A stretch of DNA of 64,000 bases, taken from contig AFXB01000001.1 in the NCBI GenBank assembly GCA_000238815.2, positions 62,001-126,000 of the forward strand. Reading direction: 5' to 3'. Each line of letters opens with the position of its first letter. The first letter of the stretch is position 1. A model generated the notes under the pieces. That model was given only the letters and a program-made list of their open reading frames with translations. It was not told where the DNA came from and did no database searches. A program made the position numbers and the translations under genes. Below, piece after piece: positions 9,254-19,530 of this stretch. This DNA comes from SAR116 cluster alpha proteobacterium HIMB100 (GTDB lineage: Bacteria; Pseudomonadota; Alphaproteobacteria; Puniceispirillales; Puniceispirillaceae).

Positions 9254-10663
9254 TTAGTAAGAATAGTACATCTGAAATTCAATCGGATGCGGCGCATGTT
9301 CAAGCGCAATAACCTCTTCCATTTTCAGCTCGATATAGGCATCGATCTGATCGTCTGTGAAGACGTTACCTTCGGTCAGGAAGGCCCGGTCTGCATTCAG
9401 GCTGTCCAGAGCTTCACGCAGAGAACCACAGACAGTTGGGATTTGCGTCAGTTCTTCGGCTGGCAAATCATACAGATCCTTATCCATCGCATCACCAGGG
9501 TGAATTTTATTGCGGATGCCGTCCAGACCAGCCATCAGCATTGCTGAGAAAGCCAGATAAGGGTTGGCTGTCGCATCTGGGAAGCGTACCTCAACACGTT
9601 TGCCATTCGGGCTGGCCACAAACGGAATCCGGCAAGATGCAGAGCGGTTACGTGCTGAGTAGGCCAGCAGAACCGGTGCCTCATACCCTGGGATCAAACG
9701 CTTATAGCTGTTTGTTGAGGGGTTTGTGAACGCGTTTAAAGCTTTTGCATGCTTGATGATACCGCCAATGTAATGCAGGGCCATTTCAGACAGGTCTGCA
9801 TAGCCATTACCGGCAAATAAAGGCTTGCCCGCTGCCCAGAGTGACTGGTGCACATGCATGCCAGAGCCGTTGTCACCGGCAATTGGCTTTGGCAGGAAGG
9901 TCGCAGACAACCCGTAAGCATGGGCCACCTGATGCACAGAATATTTGTACAGCTGCATATTGTCGGCTGTTTCCAGCAATGTGCCGAACTTCATCCCCAG
10001 CTCATGCTGAGATGGTGCAACTTCATGGTGATGCTTTTCAACAGGCACGCCCATATCTGCCATAACAGACAGCATTTCAGAACGGATATCCTGGCCTGAA
10101 TCAATCGGCGGAACCGGGAAGTAGCCGCCCTTGACGCCCGGACGATGACCCATATTTCCTTCTTCATAGTCGCGTGCGCTGTTATATGGACCTTCAACTG
10201 AATCAACCTGGAACATTGACCGGTTCATGGACACATCAACCTTAACATCTTCAAAGATGAAGAATTCAGCTTCAGGACCGAAAAAAGCGGTGTCAGCAAT
10301 GCCGGCTGCCTGCATATGTGCCAGAGCGGCTTTTGCCGTTCCGCGCGGATCACGCTCATAAGCTTCGCCTGTAATCGGATCCAACACGTCGCAGAACAAG
10401 GCCAGCGTCGTTTGTGAAAAGAAGGGGTCAATGTAGGCCCGTGACAAATCTGGCATCAATGTCATGTCTGATTCATTGATGGCTTTCCAGCCAGCAATTG
10501 ATGAGCCATCAAACATGAAGCCCTCTTCCAACGTTTCTTCATCAATAGTGTCGATATGCTGGGTGACATGCTGCATCTTACCGCGCGGGTCAGTAAAACG
10601 CAGGTCGACATAGGAGATGTCGTTTTCTTTAATCATTTCCATGACTGCTTTTGCATCAGACAT
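9254..10663 (-). CDS. glnA: Type I glutamine synthetase
   Basis: The enzyme joins ammonia to glutamate using ATP, the main entry of ammonium into metabolism. The 469-aa sequence carries the GSI landmarks: FDGSSIAGW, the metal-site segment [33 protein letters not shown] and [10 protein letters not shown]. Tyr398 in MDKDLYDLP is the adenylylation site used by GlnE, so the GSI-beta type of covalent control is expected. AAGGAAG precedes the ATG. glnB lies 111 bases upstream in the same direction, the usual alphaproteobacterial arrangement. Confidence 0.97.
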   Translation of the reverse strand: MSDAKAVMEMIKENDISYVDLRFTDPRGKMQHVTQHIDTIDEETLEEGFMFDGSSIAGWKAINESDMTLMPDLSRAYIDPFFSQTTLALFCDVLDPITGEAYERDPRGTAKAALAHMQAAGIADTAFFGPEAEFFIFEDVKVDVSMNRSMFQVDSVEGPYNSARDYEEGNMGHRPGVKGGYFPVPPIDSGQDIRSEMLSVMADMGVPVEKHHHEVAPSQHELGMKFGTLLETADNMQLYKYSVHQVAHAYGLSATFLPKPIAGDNGSGMHVHQSLWAAGKPLFAGNGYADLSEMALHYIGGIIKHAKALNAFTNPSTNSYKRLIPGYEAPVLLAYSARNRSASCRIPFVASPNGKRVEVRFPDATANPYLAFSAMLMAGLDGIRNKIHPGDAMDKDLYDLPAEELTQIPTVCGSLREALDSLNADRAFLTEGNVFTDDQIDAYIELKMEEVIALEHAPHPIEFQMYYSY

Positions 10664-10774
10664 TTTTTCTTCCTTTCACAGTTTCATCGCCGCTTTTTAC
10701 AACAGAGCTTTGATGTGTCAATCAGCCACCTAAATAGGTTGCTCATATAATTTGGGGTTTACTCGTGCCCATTA

Positions 10775-11203
<429 letters not shown>

Positions 11204-11277
11204 TTAAAGCCCCGTTCATAAATTTGTGCAAGAGCCCGCTTCTGTATGGTTTCGCTCAGCGTAGAACTGCACATTTA

Positions 11278-12444
11278 TTAGGCAGAGTCAGCCAGCATCT
11301 GATCAATACGCAAGACAGCTTCCTCGATCGCTTCATCTGAATTGGCGCAAGACAGCCGGACATAGCCTTCACCGAAGCCGCCAAATGATGTGCCAGCGAT
11401 ACAGGCAACGCCGTATTGTTCCAGCAGTTTTTCCTGAAATTCATGGGCTGTAAATGGTGTGTTCATTACATTGGCAAAAGCGTAAAAGGCCCCGCCCGGA
11501 GATTGGCACCTTATGCCTTCAGATTGGTTTAATAGCCTGGTGATCAAGGTCCCGCGCCGTTTAAAGGCGGTAAGCATGTCAGTCACACAAGACTGGTCTC
11601 CTTGCAGGGCGGCTATAGCTGCATGCTGGGTAGGTGCATTTACACAAGAATGAAAATTCACTGCCAGCCTGTCTGCATAGTCAATCAGCCGTGCTGGCCA
11701 AATGCCGTACCCGATACGCCAACCTGTCATGGCATAGGTTTTTGACCAGCCGTTCAGCACAATCAGCCGGTCTTTCAGGCTGGAATATGTGATTAATGAC
11801 ACAGGCTCACCTTCAAAAATCAACCGGTCATAAATTTCGTCTGAAAGCACAGTCACATGCGGAAAGGCATCCAGTCCTTTCACAAATTTATCCAATTCGC
11901 TGCGTGGGGTAACGCCACCTGTCGGATTGGCCGGGGAATTCACGATAACAAGGCTGGTTTTGTCCGTGATTTTGGACAAAACTTCCTCAGCATCAAAGGC
12001 AAATCCATTTTCTTCGATCAGGCCGTAAGAGACTGCTTTTGCCCCTGAATAATGGATGGCTGACTGATAGATAGGAAAGCCTGGGTCAGGGGTCAGGATT
12101 TCACGGCCTGCGCCGCCCAACAGCATCATAGCGGTAAATAAAATGGGCTTGCCGCCTGGGACAATTTGAATGTTGTTAACATCAGGCTGGACCCCGTATC
12201 GTGCAGTAACATCAGCGGCTACTGCCTCACGCAGAGCAGGCAGCCCTAATGATGGGGTGTAGCCATGCGCACCATCCTGCAAAGCGCGAATACCTGCTTG
12301 AACAATATGTTCAGGGGTTCTGAAGTCAGGTTGGCCGATACCAAGGTTAATAATATCGCGCCCTTCTGCAGCCAACGCACCTGCTCTGGCCAGCACTCCA
12401 AAGGCGGTTTCGGTTCCCAGCTTATCAGCGGATGGATTTAACAT
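11278..12444 (-). CDS. PLP-dependent class I aminotransferase
   Basis: This 388-aa fold-type I aminotransferase belongs to the aspartate/alanine aminotransferase group. Visible landmarks are the N-terminal GIGQPDFRTP, substrate-side NSPANPTGG, the PLP-binding Asp202 and Tyr205 in LSDEIYDRL, the Schiff-base Lys235 in NGWSKTYAMTGWRIGY, and the carboxylate-binding Arg near the C-terminus (YVRLSCANS). It is cytosolic. Substrate preference cannot be read from the motifs. A GAGGA ribosome site sits before ATG 12444. It is transcribed away from the tRNA-His promoter and is probably a single-gene unit. Confidence 0.9.
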   Translation of the reverse strand: MLNPSADKLGTETAFGVLARAGALAAEGRDIINLGIGQPDFRTPEHIVQAGIRALQDGAHGYTPSLGLPALREAVAADVTARYGVQPDVNNIQIVPGGKPILFTAMMLLGGAGREILTPDPGFPIYQSAIHYSGAKAVSYGLIEENGFAFDAEEVLSKITDKTSLVIVNSPANPTGGVTPRSELDKFVKGLDAFPHVTVLSDEIYDRLIFEGEPVSLITYSSLKDRLIVLNGWSKTYAMTGWRIGYGIWPARLIDYADRLAVNFHSCVNAPTQHAAIAALQGDQSCVTDMLTAFKRRGTLITRLLNQSEGIRCQSPGGAFYAFANVMNTPFTAHEFQEKLLEQYGVACIAGTSFGGFGEGYVRLSCANSDEAIEEAVLRIDQMLADSA

Positions 12445-12478
12445 AGCTCGTCCTCATTCATCGATGCTCAATTTTTAT

Positions 12479-12508
12479 TTGACCATATACATATTTTTCG
12501 CCTATTAA
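12479..12508 (+). promoter_or_regulatory. Candidate sigma70 promoter for tRNA-His
   Basis: TTGACC (12479-12484) and TATTAA (12503-12508) are separated by 18 bases. The tRNA-His 5' end is about 29 bases beyond the -10 box. The match is good, but the assignment is by eye. Confidence 0.5.
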
Positions 12509-12536
12509 AGCCTTGATTTATGCAGATGTGCATTGT

Positions 12537-12614
12537 GGCGGGTGTAGCTCAGTTGGTTAGAGCGCCAGTTTGTGGTACTGGATGTCGCCGGTTCAAATCC
12601 GGTCACTCGCCCCA
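12537..12614 (+). tRNA. tRNA-His(GTG)
   Basis: A complete cloverleaf can be drawn. The acceptor arm is GCGGGTG with CACTCGC, the D-loop contains AGTTGGTTAGA, the anticodon loop TTGTGGT gives GTG, and the T-arm has GGTTCAAATC. The base before the acceptor stem is G (12537) and the discriminator is C, giving the G-1:C73 pair that is the identity element of histidine tRNA. CCA is encoded in the DNA (12612-12614). Confidence 0.96.
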
Positions 12615-12681
12615 CTTTCCCCGAATGACAGGACAGGTTTGGCCAAAACAGGCCTTCCAACCCGTTTTCACGCTTTATTGC

Positions 12682-12711
12682 TTGACCTTCAATTAGGTTT
12701 TCGAGTACCGA
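12682..12711 (+). promoter_or_regulatory. Candidate promoter for tRNA-Leu
   Basis: TTGACC (12682-12687) and a weak TACCGA (12706-12711) lie 18 bases apart, about 23 bases before tRNA-Leu. The -35 box is good and the -10 box is poor. Confidence 0.35.
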
Positions 12712-12733
12712 TGCGCAGCACAGAGATTCGCGC

Positions 12734-12818
12734 GCGGGCGTGGCGAAATTGGTAGACGCGCCAGATTTAGGTTCTGGTATCTAACGATGTGGGGGTTCAA
12801 GTCCCTCCGCCCGCACCA
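12734..12818 (+). tRNA. tRNA-Leu(TAG)
   Basis: This is a class II tRNA of 85 bases. The acceptor arm is GCGGGCG with CGCCCGC, the D-arm contains AATTGGTAGACGC, and the anticodon stem CCAGA/TCTGG encloses the loop TTTAGGT with anticodon TAG. An extended variable arm (TATCTAACGATG) and the T-loop GTTCAAGTC follow. Discriminator A and encoded CCA are present. Confidence 0.96.
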
Positions 12819-12913
12819 TCTCTAACGAAACTCAGCCGACACAGGTGCAGCTACTCACCTTTGGCAGGCACATTTAGCTATTTGACCGACAGCGATAGTC
12901 AACAGGACGAATT

Positions 12914-14434
12914 ATGAACATCACAGAAACACTGAATGAGGGCCTTGCGCGGGAGTTTGAAATCACGCTGACCGCAGCAGAAATGGAAGAAAAAGTCTCA
13001 GCACGGCTTGCAGAAGTTGCTACTACAGCCAACATGCCAGGATTTCGGCCCGGGAAAGTGCCGCTGTCAGTCGTCAAGGCACGTTTTGGTGACCAGGTGA
13101 AGGGGGAAGTGATCCGCACTGCACTGGATGATGCGGCCAAACAAGCGATTGAAGAACAGAAATTGCAATTAGCCAGCCAGCCAAAAATGGACATTACCAG
13201 TTTTGAAGATGGAAAGGATTTGGTGGCTAAGCTTTCAGCTGAAATCATGCCGGAAATCCAAGTACCTGATCTGGCCGCTCTGGCTGTTGACCGCCCTGTA
13301 TTGCCCGAAGATGAAGCAGGCATTGATGAAACGCTTCAGCGGCTGGCTGATGAGAACCGGCCCACAACAAAGGTTGAAAAGAAGCGCAAAGCCAAGCTGG
13401 GCGATGTTGTGCTTATTGATTTCACGGGCCGGATTGACGGTGAAGCGTTCGAAGGTGGCGCAGCACAAGACCATATGCTGGAGCTGGGCTCAAACAGCTT
13501 TATCCCCGGCTTTGAAGATGGGCTGGTTGGCGCGGAAGCCGGCCAGACTGTTGATGTGAAAGTCACCTTCCCAGAGGAATATCAGGCAGCCCACCTTGCA
13601 GGTAAAGAGGCTGTGTTCGAATGTCCAGTCAAAGAAATTCATGAGAAGGGTGAAGCCAAGATTGATAATGAGCTGGCCAGCAAGCTTGGCTTTGACAATC
13701 TGGCTGCTTTGCGCGAAGCGGTTGTCGGACAGCTGGCTTCCCAGCATGCCACAGCTTTGCGTGCTGCTGTGAAGACGAATGTTTTTGATTTATTGGCTGA
13801 ACAGCTTGATTTCGACGTTCCGCCAAGCCTGCTGCAGTCAGAATATGATGTGGTGGCTAAATCTCTTGGTGGTGGGCAAAACCATGACCACGATCATGAC
13901 CATGACCATGATCATGATCACGATCATAGCCATGCAGCTGATGAAGGTCTGGATGAAGCGCAGAAAGAAGAAGCACAGGCAGTTGCCTTGCGCCGTGTTC
14001 GCCTCGGGCTGATGCTGACAGAAATTGGTCAGAAAAATAATATCCAGGTCACAGAAGAAGACACACGCCGTGCGATGATCGAGCAGGCCAGACGTTTCCC
14101 TGGCCAGGAACAGCAGGTCATCGAATATTATTCCCAGAACCAAGATGCCCTGCAACAGCTGGCTGGTCCAATGTTTGAAGAGCTGGTGATGGATTATATT
14201 CTGGAAATGGCCAAGGTGACAGATGTCGAAATTACAGCCGAAGAGCTGTATGCTGAGCCTGACCAGTCTGCTGCTGGAAAAGTGCCCGCAAAAAAGGCAA
14301 AGACAGCAAGCAAAAAGTCTGCAGCCAAAAAAGCGCCAGCCAAAAAAGCGGCCAGCAAAAAGGCAGCATCTGAAAAAGCACCTGCTAAAAAGGCTGCAGC
14401 AAAGAAGACAGCTGCAAAGAAGAAAAGCTCTTAA
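12914..14434 (+). CDS. tig: Trigger factor, with His-Asp repeat and H1-like tail
   Basis: Trigger factor is the ribosome-bound chaperone and prolyl isomerase. The ribosome-docking signature GFRPGKVPLSVVKARFG is near residue 40. The FKBP domain (DVVLIDFTGRIDGEAFEGG to LELGSNSFIPGFEDGL) follows, then the helical chaperone domain. At 506 aa it is well above the usual 430-450. Two additions explain this. One is a strict His-Asp alternation at residues 324-340 inside the C-domain. The other is an Ala/Lys tail of about 55 residues from VPAKKAKTASKK onwards, resembling bacterial histone-H1-like proteins. It is first in the tig-clpP-clpX-lon block. Confidence 0.95.
   Translation: MNITETLNEGLAREFEITLTAAEMEEKVSARLAEVATTANMPGFRPGKVPLSVVKARFGDQVKGEVIRTALDDAAKQAIEEQKLQLASQPKMDITSFEDGKDLVAKLSAEIMPEIQVPDLAALAVDRPVLPEDEAGIDETLQRLADENRPTTKVEKKRKAKLGDVVLIDFTGRIDGEAFEGGAAQDHMLELGSNSFIPGFEDGLVGAEAGQTVDVKVTFPEEYQAAHLAGKEAVFECPVKEIHEKGEAKIDNELASKLGFDNLAALREAVVGQLASQHATALRAAVKTNVFDLLAEQLDFDVPPSLLQSEYDVVAKSLGGGQNHDHDHDHDHDHDHDHSHAADEGLDEAQKEEAQAVALRRVRLGLMLTEIGQKNNIQVTEEDTRRAMIEQARRFPGQEQQVIEYYSQNQDALQQLAGPMFEELVMDYILEMAKVTDVEITAEELYAEPDQSAAGKVPAKKAKTASKKSAAKKAPAKKAASKKAASEKAPAKKAAAKKTAAKKKSS
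13883..13933 (+). repeat. His-Asp codon repeat within tig
   Basis: Seventeen codons alternate His and Asp (one Ser near the end), using a mixture of CAT/CAC and GAT/GAC. The mixed codons suggest selection on the protein rather than a recent DNA slippage event. Such stretches commonly bind Zn, Ni or Co ions. Confidence 0.85.
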
Positions 14435-14480
14435 CAGCTTGCTTGCTGGCAAGGCGGCCTGAAAAGTAAGTAAATTTTTA

Positions 14481-14512
14481 AAAACTGCCATCCTCGGGGT
14501 TGGCAGTTTTTA
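14481..14512 (+). terminator. Intrinsic terminator after tig
   Basis: Inverted arms AAAACTGCCA (14481-14490) and TGGCAGTTTT (14501-14510), with two further G-C pairs inside, are followed by T residues. It is preceded by A residues, so it could also act on the opposite strand. It separates tig from clpP, which must then have its own promoter in 14513-14660. Confidence 0.8.
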
Positions 14513-14668
14513 TGTTCATGCCTACATCTAACAACAGAGTGTTGAAACCGAAATTTAATCATGATAGCCCTCAGACCAATACAGCCGGGGCAGCTTGAGT
14601 AAAGCGGTTAACTCTGTCAGGCTAATGATACCGGACAGGCACAAGCTGGACGGCCTTTTTTTGGAGAC

Positions 14669-15319
14669 ATGATGATGGACATCTATAAGACTGTATCGCC
14701 GCCAATGGATATGAACCTCGTGCCCATGGTAATTGAACAAACTGGTCGCGGCGAGCGTTCGTTTGACATCTTTTCTCGTTTGCTGAAAGAGCGGATCATT
14801 TTCCTGAATGGGCCGGTTGAAGATGTTATGGCGTCTTTGGTATGTGCTCAACTTTTATTCCTAGAGGCTGAAAATCCGAGTAAAGATATCTTTATGTATA
14901 TCAACTCACCAGGTGGTGTGGTGACCAGCGGTTTGGCCATTTACGATACAATGCAATATATCAAGCCTGACGTAGCGACAGTCTGTATGGGGCAGGCGGC
15001 ATCTATGGGCTCATTGCTGCTTACCGCCGGTGCAGCTGGTAAACGCTACAGCTTGCCGCATGCTCGCATTATGACACATCAGCCGTCTGGTGGGTTCCAG
15101 GGTCAGGCAACAGATATTGAAATTCACGCGAAGGAAATCATCAACCTGCGCGGCCGCCTGAATAAGATTTATGAAACCCATTCTGGAAAGACGGTCAAGC
15201 AAATCGAAAAAATAATGGATCGGGACACCTTTATGTCACCTTATGAGGCCAAGGAGATGGGGCTGATTGATGAGGTGGTGAGCAAACGTCCGGAGACAGG
15301 TGATGAGTCTGATTCATAA
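14669..15319 (+). CDS. clpP: ATP-dependent Clp protease proteolytic subunit
   Basis: This is the serine peptidase that forms the tetradecameric chamber served by ClpX and ClpA. The catalytic triad is visible: Ser112 in GQAASMGS, His137 in [11 protein letters not shown] and Asp186 in DRDTFMS. The N-terminal region ([18 protein letters not shown]) and substrate-loop segment INSPGG are standard. The length of 216 aa is normal. Three ATG codons in a row (14669, 14672, 14675) follow GGAG, so the exact first Met is open. clpX follows after 140 bases with its own candidate promoter. Confidence 0.97.
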   Translation: MMMDIYKTVSPPMDMNLVPMVIEQTGRGERSFDIFSRLLKERIIFLNGPVEDVMASLVCAQLLFLEAENPSKDIFMYINSPGGVVTSGLAIYDTMQYIKPDVATVCMGQAASMGSLLLTAGAAGKRYSLPHARIMTHQPSGGFQGQATDIEIHAKEIINLRGRLNKIYETHSGKTVKQIEKIMDRDTFMSPYEAKEMGLIDEVVSKRPETGDESDS

Positions 15320-15357
15320 GGTGTCTCTTAATAAAGCCTGAAGAACAGACAATTTTA

Positions 15358-15388
15358 GTTGAGAAAAGTTAAGTGTCGCGCCTAGTAT
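15358..15388 (+). promoter_or_regulatory. Candidate heat-shock (RpoH) promoter of clpX
   Basis: GTTGAG (15358-15363), a 17-base spacer and CCTAGTAT (15381-15388) resemble the alphaproteobacterial RpoH consensus CTTGA-N17-CYTATNT. The match is incomplete. Heat-shock control of clpX is usual in the class. Confidence 0.35.
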
Positions 15389-15459
15389 AAAGACAGGCAC
15401 CTATATGATGAGCCAGACTGACGGGTTTGGAATGCCCGCCGAAGTGCAGGAGAGAGACG

Positions 15460-16725
15460 ATGGCAAAGACAGAAGATGACAACAAATCTACGCTTTTCTG
15501 CTCTTTCTGCGGAAAAAGTCAGCATGAGGTAAAGAAGCTCATTGCCGGGCCGACAGTTTTTATCTGCGATGAATGTGTCGAATTATGTATGGACATCATC
15601 CGCGAAGAACATAAAGGCGCAGTGAATAAACATCATGAAGGTGTTCCGTCACCAAGCGACATCAACAAAGTGTTAGATGATTATGTGATTGGCCAGACTA
15701 AGGCAAAACGTATCCTGTCTGTTGCAGTGCACAATCATTACAAGCGGCTGGCTAATGAGGGCAAGACTGGCGATCTCGAAATCCAGAAATCAAATATTTT
15801 GCTGGTTGGGCCGACTGGATGCGGTAAAACGCTTCTGGCACAATCACTGGCTCGGATGCTGGATGTGCCCTTTACCATGGCGGACGCCACAACCCTGACC
15901 GAGGCCGGCTATGTTGGTGAAGATGTTGAAAATATCATTTTAAAGCTGCTGCAGGCGTCTGATTATAACGTGGAGAAAGCCCAGCGCGGCATTGTCTATA
16001 TTGACGAGGTCGATAAAATTTCCCGCAAATCTGACAACCCATCTATTACCCGTGATGTGTCTGGCGAAGGGGTGCAGCAGGCGTTGTTGAAAATCATGGA
16101 GGGCACAGTTGCCTCTGTGCCGCCGCAAGGCGGGCGCAAGCATCCTCAGCAGGAATTTCTTCAAGTTGACACAACCAACATCCTGTTTATCTGTGGCGGA
16201 GCATTTGCCGGGCTTGATAAGCTGATTTCCAGCCGAAATAGTGGGGCAGGGATTGGGTTTGGCGCAGATGTGCGTGATCCTGAAGACAGAAATCTCAGCC
16301 AAATTTTGGTCGATCTTGAACCGGAAGACCTGATTAAATTTGGTCTGATACCGGAATTTATTGGTCGTCTGCCTGTGATCGCGACTCTTGAGGATTTAGA
16401 TGAAGATGCATTGGTCCGGATCCTGACTGAGCCGAAAAATGCGCTGACAAAACAATATAAAGCGCTGTTTGACATGGATGGGGTGAATCTTGATTTCAGA
16501 GATGATGCGCTCAAAGCGATTGCGCGCAAAGCGATTGAACGCAAAACCGGGGCACGTGGGTTGCGCTCTATCCTTGAAATGATCCTGATGGATCCGATGT
16601 TTGAAATCCCAACCGCTTCAAATATCCAGGACGTTGTGATCAATGAAGATGTGGTGAAAGGAACCACGCCTCCGTTGATGGTGCACACGCCGAATGCAAA
16701 AGAAGCGAAGCCATCAGCGACGTAA
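15460..16725 (+). CDS. clpX: ATP-dependent Clp protease ATP-binding subunit ClpX
   Basis: This AAA+ unfoldase delivers tagged proteins to ClpP. The N-terminal zinc-binding domain has four cysteines (14, 17, 36 and 39) that mediate dimerisation and adaptor binding. Walker A GPTGCGKT is at 117-124, Walker B is [10 protein letters not shown], and the ClpP-contact loop IGF appears in [10 protein letters not shown]. Sensor motifs and GARGLRSI are in place. The length of 421 aa is typical. The start at 15460 has CAGGAGAGAG in front. A TTG-initiated frame from 15427 would add 11 residues not found in the family. Confidence 0.97.
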   Translation: MAKTEDDNKSTLFCSFCGKSQHEVKKLIAGPTVFICDECVELCMDIIREEHKGAVNKHHEGVPSPSDINKVLDDYVIGQTKAKRILSVAVHNHYKRLANEGKTGDLEIQKSNILLVGPTGCGKTLLAQSLARMLDVPFTMADATTLTEAGYVGEDVENIILKLLQASDYNVEKAQRGIVYIDEVDKISRKSDNPSITRDVSGEGVQQALLKIMEGTVASVPPQGGRKHPQQEFLQVDTTNILFICGGAFAGLDKLISSRNSGAGIGFGADVRDPEDRNLSQILVDLEPEDLIKFGLIPEFIGRLPVIATLEDLDEDALVRILTEPKNALTKQYKALFDMDGVNLDFRDDALKAIARKAIERKTGARGLRSILEMILMDPMFEIPTASNIQDVVINEDVVKGTTPPLMVHTPNAKEAKPSAT

Positions 16726-16984
16726 CCAGTTAATCCACATTGTGACGCGCTGATGCGGCCTGAGCATTTGCGTGAAATTTGTCTGAACGATACGACAATA
16801 ATGTCGATCATCACTTGATGTTGTTCAGGCACAGGCATGGTTCTTGCACAATGTGGTATGAATGCGAACAGCTCTTGAATTAGACGGTGATCAACCACAC
16901 ATCTAGCAGGAGACAGACGCGAGTAACGTTGCAGCTTCTAGCCTGTGCCTTGCTTGCATCAGTGAACCAGTAGGAAAGACAGTC

Positions 16985-19390
16985 ATGACCGAATTCTCAT
17001 CTTCATTTCAGCTTCCTGTATTGCCTTTACGCGATATTGTCGTCTTCCCGCATATGATCGTGCCGCTGTTTGTCGGCCGCGAGAAGTCTGTAAACGCACT
17101 GGAAGAGGTGATGAATGAGAATAAGCAGATCTTGTTGCTTACACAGACTGATGCGGCAATTGAAGACCCCGAACAGGCTGATATGTACAAAATGGGTACA
17201 GTGGGCAATATTCTGCAGCTGTTGAAATTGCCTGACGGCACAGTCAAAGTTCTGGTAGAGGGGATCGCCAGAGCTCAGGTCGAAAATCTGGTTGATTTCG
17301 GTGATTTCATGACCGGTGAAGCAGTGGAATGTGCTGATCCTGATATTGCTGACCCAGAAGTGATTGCGCTGGGCCGCGCGACCATCCAGCAATTTGAACA
17401 TTATATTAAGTTGAATAAGAAAATTGCCTCAGAGGTGATGGTCTCTATTAATCAAATTGAAGAGACAGGCAAAATTGCCGACACTATTGCCTCGCATCTG
17501 GCTGTGAAGATACCGGAAAAACAAAAGCTGCTTGAAACAACAGACGTAACAGAACGCCTTGAGCTGATTTACAGCATGATGGAAGGCGAGATTGGGGTTC
17601 TTCAGGTGGAAAAGAGAATTCGCAATCGTGTTAAACGCCAGATGGAAAAAACACAGCGCGAATATTATCTGAATGAACAGATGAAAGCGATTCAGCGTGA
17701 ATTGGGTGAGGGTGAAGATGGCAAGAACGAGCTGGATGAGCTTGGCGAACAGATCGCTGCTGCCGGATTGCCGAAAGAAGCACTTGAAAAGGCAGAAGTT
17801 GAGCTGAAAAAGCTGCGCAGCATGGGCCCCATGAGCGCAGAAGCTACGGTGGTGCGTAACTATCTGGACTGGATGACGTCAGTGCCGTGGAAAAAGGCCA
17901 GCCGGGTTAATAAAGATATCAAGAAAGCCCGCGAAATTCTGGATGCCGACCATTTTGGTTTGGATAAGGTGAAAGACCGAATTGTTGAGTTTCTGGCAGT
18001 CCAAAAGCGGACGAAAAAAATTAAAGGGCCTATTTTGTGCCTTGTTGGCCCTCCTGGTGTCGGGAAGACATCCTTGGGTAAATCCATTGCCAAGGCGTCT
18101 GGCCGTGAATATGTGCGGATGGCGCTAGGCGGGGTGCGCGACGAAGCTGAGATCAGAGGGCATCGCCGGACATATATTGGGTCAATGCCAGGCAAAATCA
18201 TCCAGGGCATGAAAAAGGCTGGCAAGAAAAACCCTCTGTTTTTGTTAGATGAAATTGACAAAATGGGGTCAGATTGGCGCGGTGATCCAAGCTCTGCATT
18301 GCTGGAAGTTCTTGACCCGGCGCAGAACAGCACCTTCCAGGATCATTATCTGGAAGTTGACTTCGATTTATCAAACGTCATGTTTATCACGACGGCGAAC
18401 AGCCTGAACATGCCACAGCCTTTGATGGACAGAATGGAAATCATCCGTTTGTCTGGTTATACTGAAGACGAGAAAAAGGCGATTGCGTTCCAACATCTCA
18501 TTCCGCGACAGATAACAGAACATGGACTGAAATCTGCTGAGCTCGAAATCACAGAACAGGCCGTTATCGATATCATCAGATATTTTACACGTGAAGCAGG
18601 TGTGCGTTCACTTGAGCGCGAAATTGCCAAAATTGCCCGTAAAGCAATCACAAAAATCGTCAGTGATGATGTTACCGCATTGACCGTAGACAGTGATGAT
18701 TTGGCAGATTTCTTGGGCGTAAAGAAGTTCCGCTATGGCGAAATCGACGCTGAAGACCAGGTTGGTGTGGTCACAGGATTGGCCTGGACGGAAGTTGGTG
18801 GTGAGTTGCTGCAGGTCGAAGCGGTGAAAGTGCCGGGCAAGGGCAAGGTGTCAGCCACAGGTAAGCTGGGTGACGTGATGAAAGAATCCATTCAAGCTGC
18901 AGAATTTTTCATCAAATCCCGGGCCCAGGCTTATGGCATCGACCTGGTGAAAGCAGAAAAAACCGACATCCATGTCCACGTCCCCGAAGGAGCCACACCA
19001 AAAGACGGGCCATCTGCAGGTGTGGCCATGGTCACTTCAATTGTGTCTGCACAGACAGGTATCGCCGTTCGTAAAGATGTGGCGATGACAGGTGAAATTA
19101 CGTTGCGGGGCCGGGTTCTTGCCATCGGCGGTCTGAAAGAAAAATTATTGGCTGCCTTGCGAGGGGGCATCAAAACAGTGTTGATCCCTAAAGAAAATGA
19201 AAAGGACCTCGCAGATGTACCTGACAATGTGAAAGAATCATTGGATATCATTCCAATTTCTCTTGTCGATGAGGCATTAAGTGTGGCGTTAACAACATCA
19301 TTTGATGCATCAGAAGAGGGCGAACAGGTATTGTCCAATCCGCCACTTGGGGCAGATCAGCCAGCACAGGAAGACGTCATCGCACACTGA
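16985..19390 (+). CDS. lon: Lon ATP-dependent protease
   Basis: Lon degrades misfolded and regulatory proteins in the cytoplasm. The 801-aa protein has the N-terminal LonN domain (LPVLPLRDIVVFPHMIVPLF), a coiled-coil linker, the AAA+ module with Walker A GPPGVGKT (355-362) and Walker B FLLDEIDK, and the C-terminal protease with Ser677 in KDGPSAGVAM and Lys720 in GLKEKLL. The spacing matches E. coli Lon (Ser679, Lys722). AGGAAAG precedes the ATG. In the 259-base leader a CTTGAA at 16874 could be a heat-shock -35, but the -10 (CACACAT) is poor. The hup gene follows, as in many proteobacteria. Confidence 0.97.
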   Translation: MTEFSSSFQLPVLPLRDIVVFPHMIVPLFVGREKSVNALEEVMNENKQILLLTQTDAAIEDPEQADMYKMGTVGNILQLLKLPDGTVKVLVEGIARAQVENLVDFGDFMTGEAVECADPDIADPEVIALGRATIQQFEHYIKLNKKIASEVMVSINQIEETGKIADTIASHLAVKIPEKQKLLETTDVTERLELIYSMMEGEIGVLQVEKRIRNRVKRQMEKTQREYYLNEQMKAIQRELGEGEDGKNELDELGEQIAAAGLPKEALEKAEVELKKLRSMGPMSAEATVVRNYLDWMTSVPWKKASRVNKDIKKAREILDADHFGLDKVKDRIVEFLAVQKRTKKIKGPILCLVGPPGVGKTSLGKSIAKASGREYVRMALGGVRDEAEIRGHRRTYIGSMPGKIIQGMKKAGKKNPLFLLDEIDKMGSDWRGDPSSALLEVLDPAQNSTFQDHYLEVDFDLSNVMFITTANSLNMPQPLMDRMEIIRLSGYTEDEKKAIAFQHLIPRQITEHGLKSAELEITEQAVIDIIRYFTREAGVRSLEREIAKIARKAITKIVSDDVTALTVDSDDLADFLGVKKFRYGEIDAEDQVGVVTGLAWTEVGGELLQVEAVKVPGKGKVSATGKLGDVMKESIQAAEFFIKSRAQAYGIDLVKAEKTDIHVHVPEGATPKDGPSAGVAMVTSIVSAQTGIAVRKDVAMTGEITLRGRVLAIGGLKEKLLAALRGGIKTVLIPKENEKDLADVPDNVKESLDIIPISLVDEALSVALTTSFDASEEGEQVLSNPPLGADQPAQEDVIAH

Positions 19391-19443
19391 GATTAAGATC
19401 TGTATAGATTTCCTAATTTTTCGCAGTTTTTCTGAGTTTTTGG

Positions 19444-19472
19444 TTGACCCAAGCAAGGGCGACAGATTAACA
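19444..19472 (+). promoter_or_regulatory. Candidate sigma70 promoter of the HU gene
   Basis: TTGACC (19444-19449) and TTAACA (19467-19472) are 17 bases apart in the lon-hup gap, about 60 bases before the HU start codon. The -35 box is strong and the -10 box moderate. Confidence 0.4.
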
Positions 19473-19530
19473 TCTGACACGGCTGAACGTTCGGCTTTAG
19501 TACACTATCCATAAAAAAGGGGGGCTTCCC

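Noticed and set aside
12570..12755. 61-codon frame across the tRNA pair
   Set aside because: It runs through tRNA-His and into tRNA-Leu, both of which fold convincingly.
13838..14491. 217-codon minus-strand frame, very rich in Cys, Phe and Leu
   Set aside because: It is the antisense of the Lys/Ala-rich tail and His-Asp repeat of trigger factor. The odd composition comes entirely from those repeats.
16161..16898. 245-codon minus-strand frame
   Set aside because: It is antisense to clpX, with no domain and no ribosome site.
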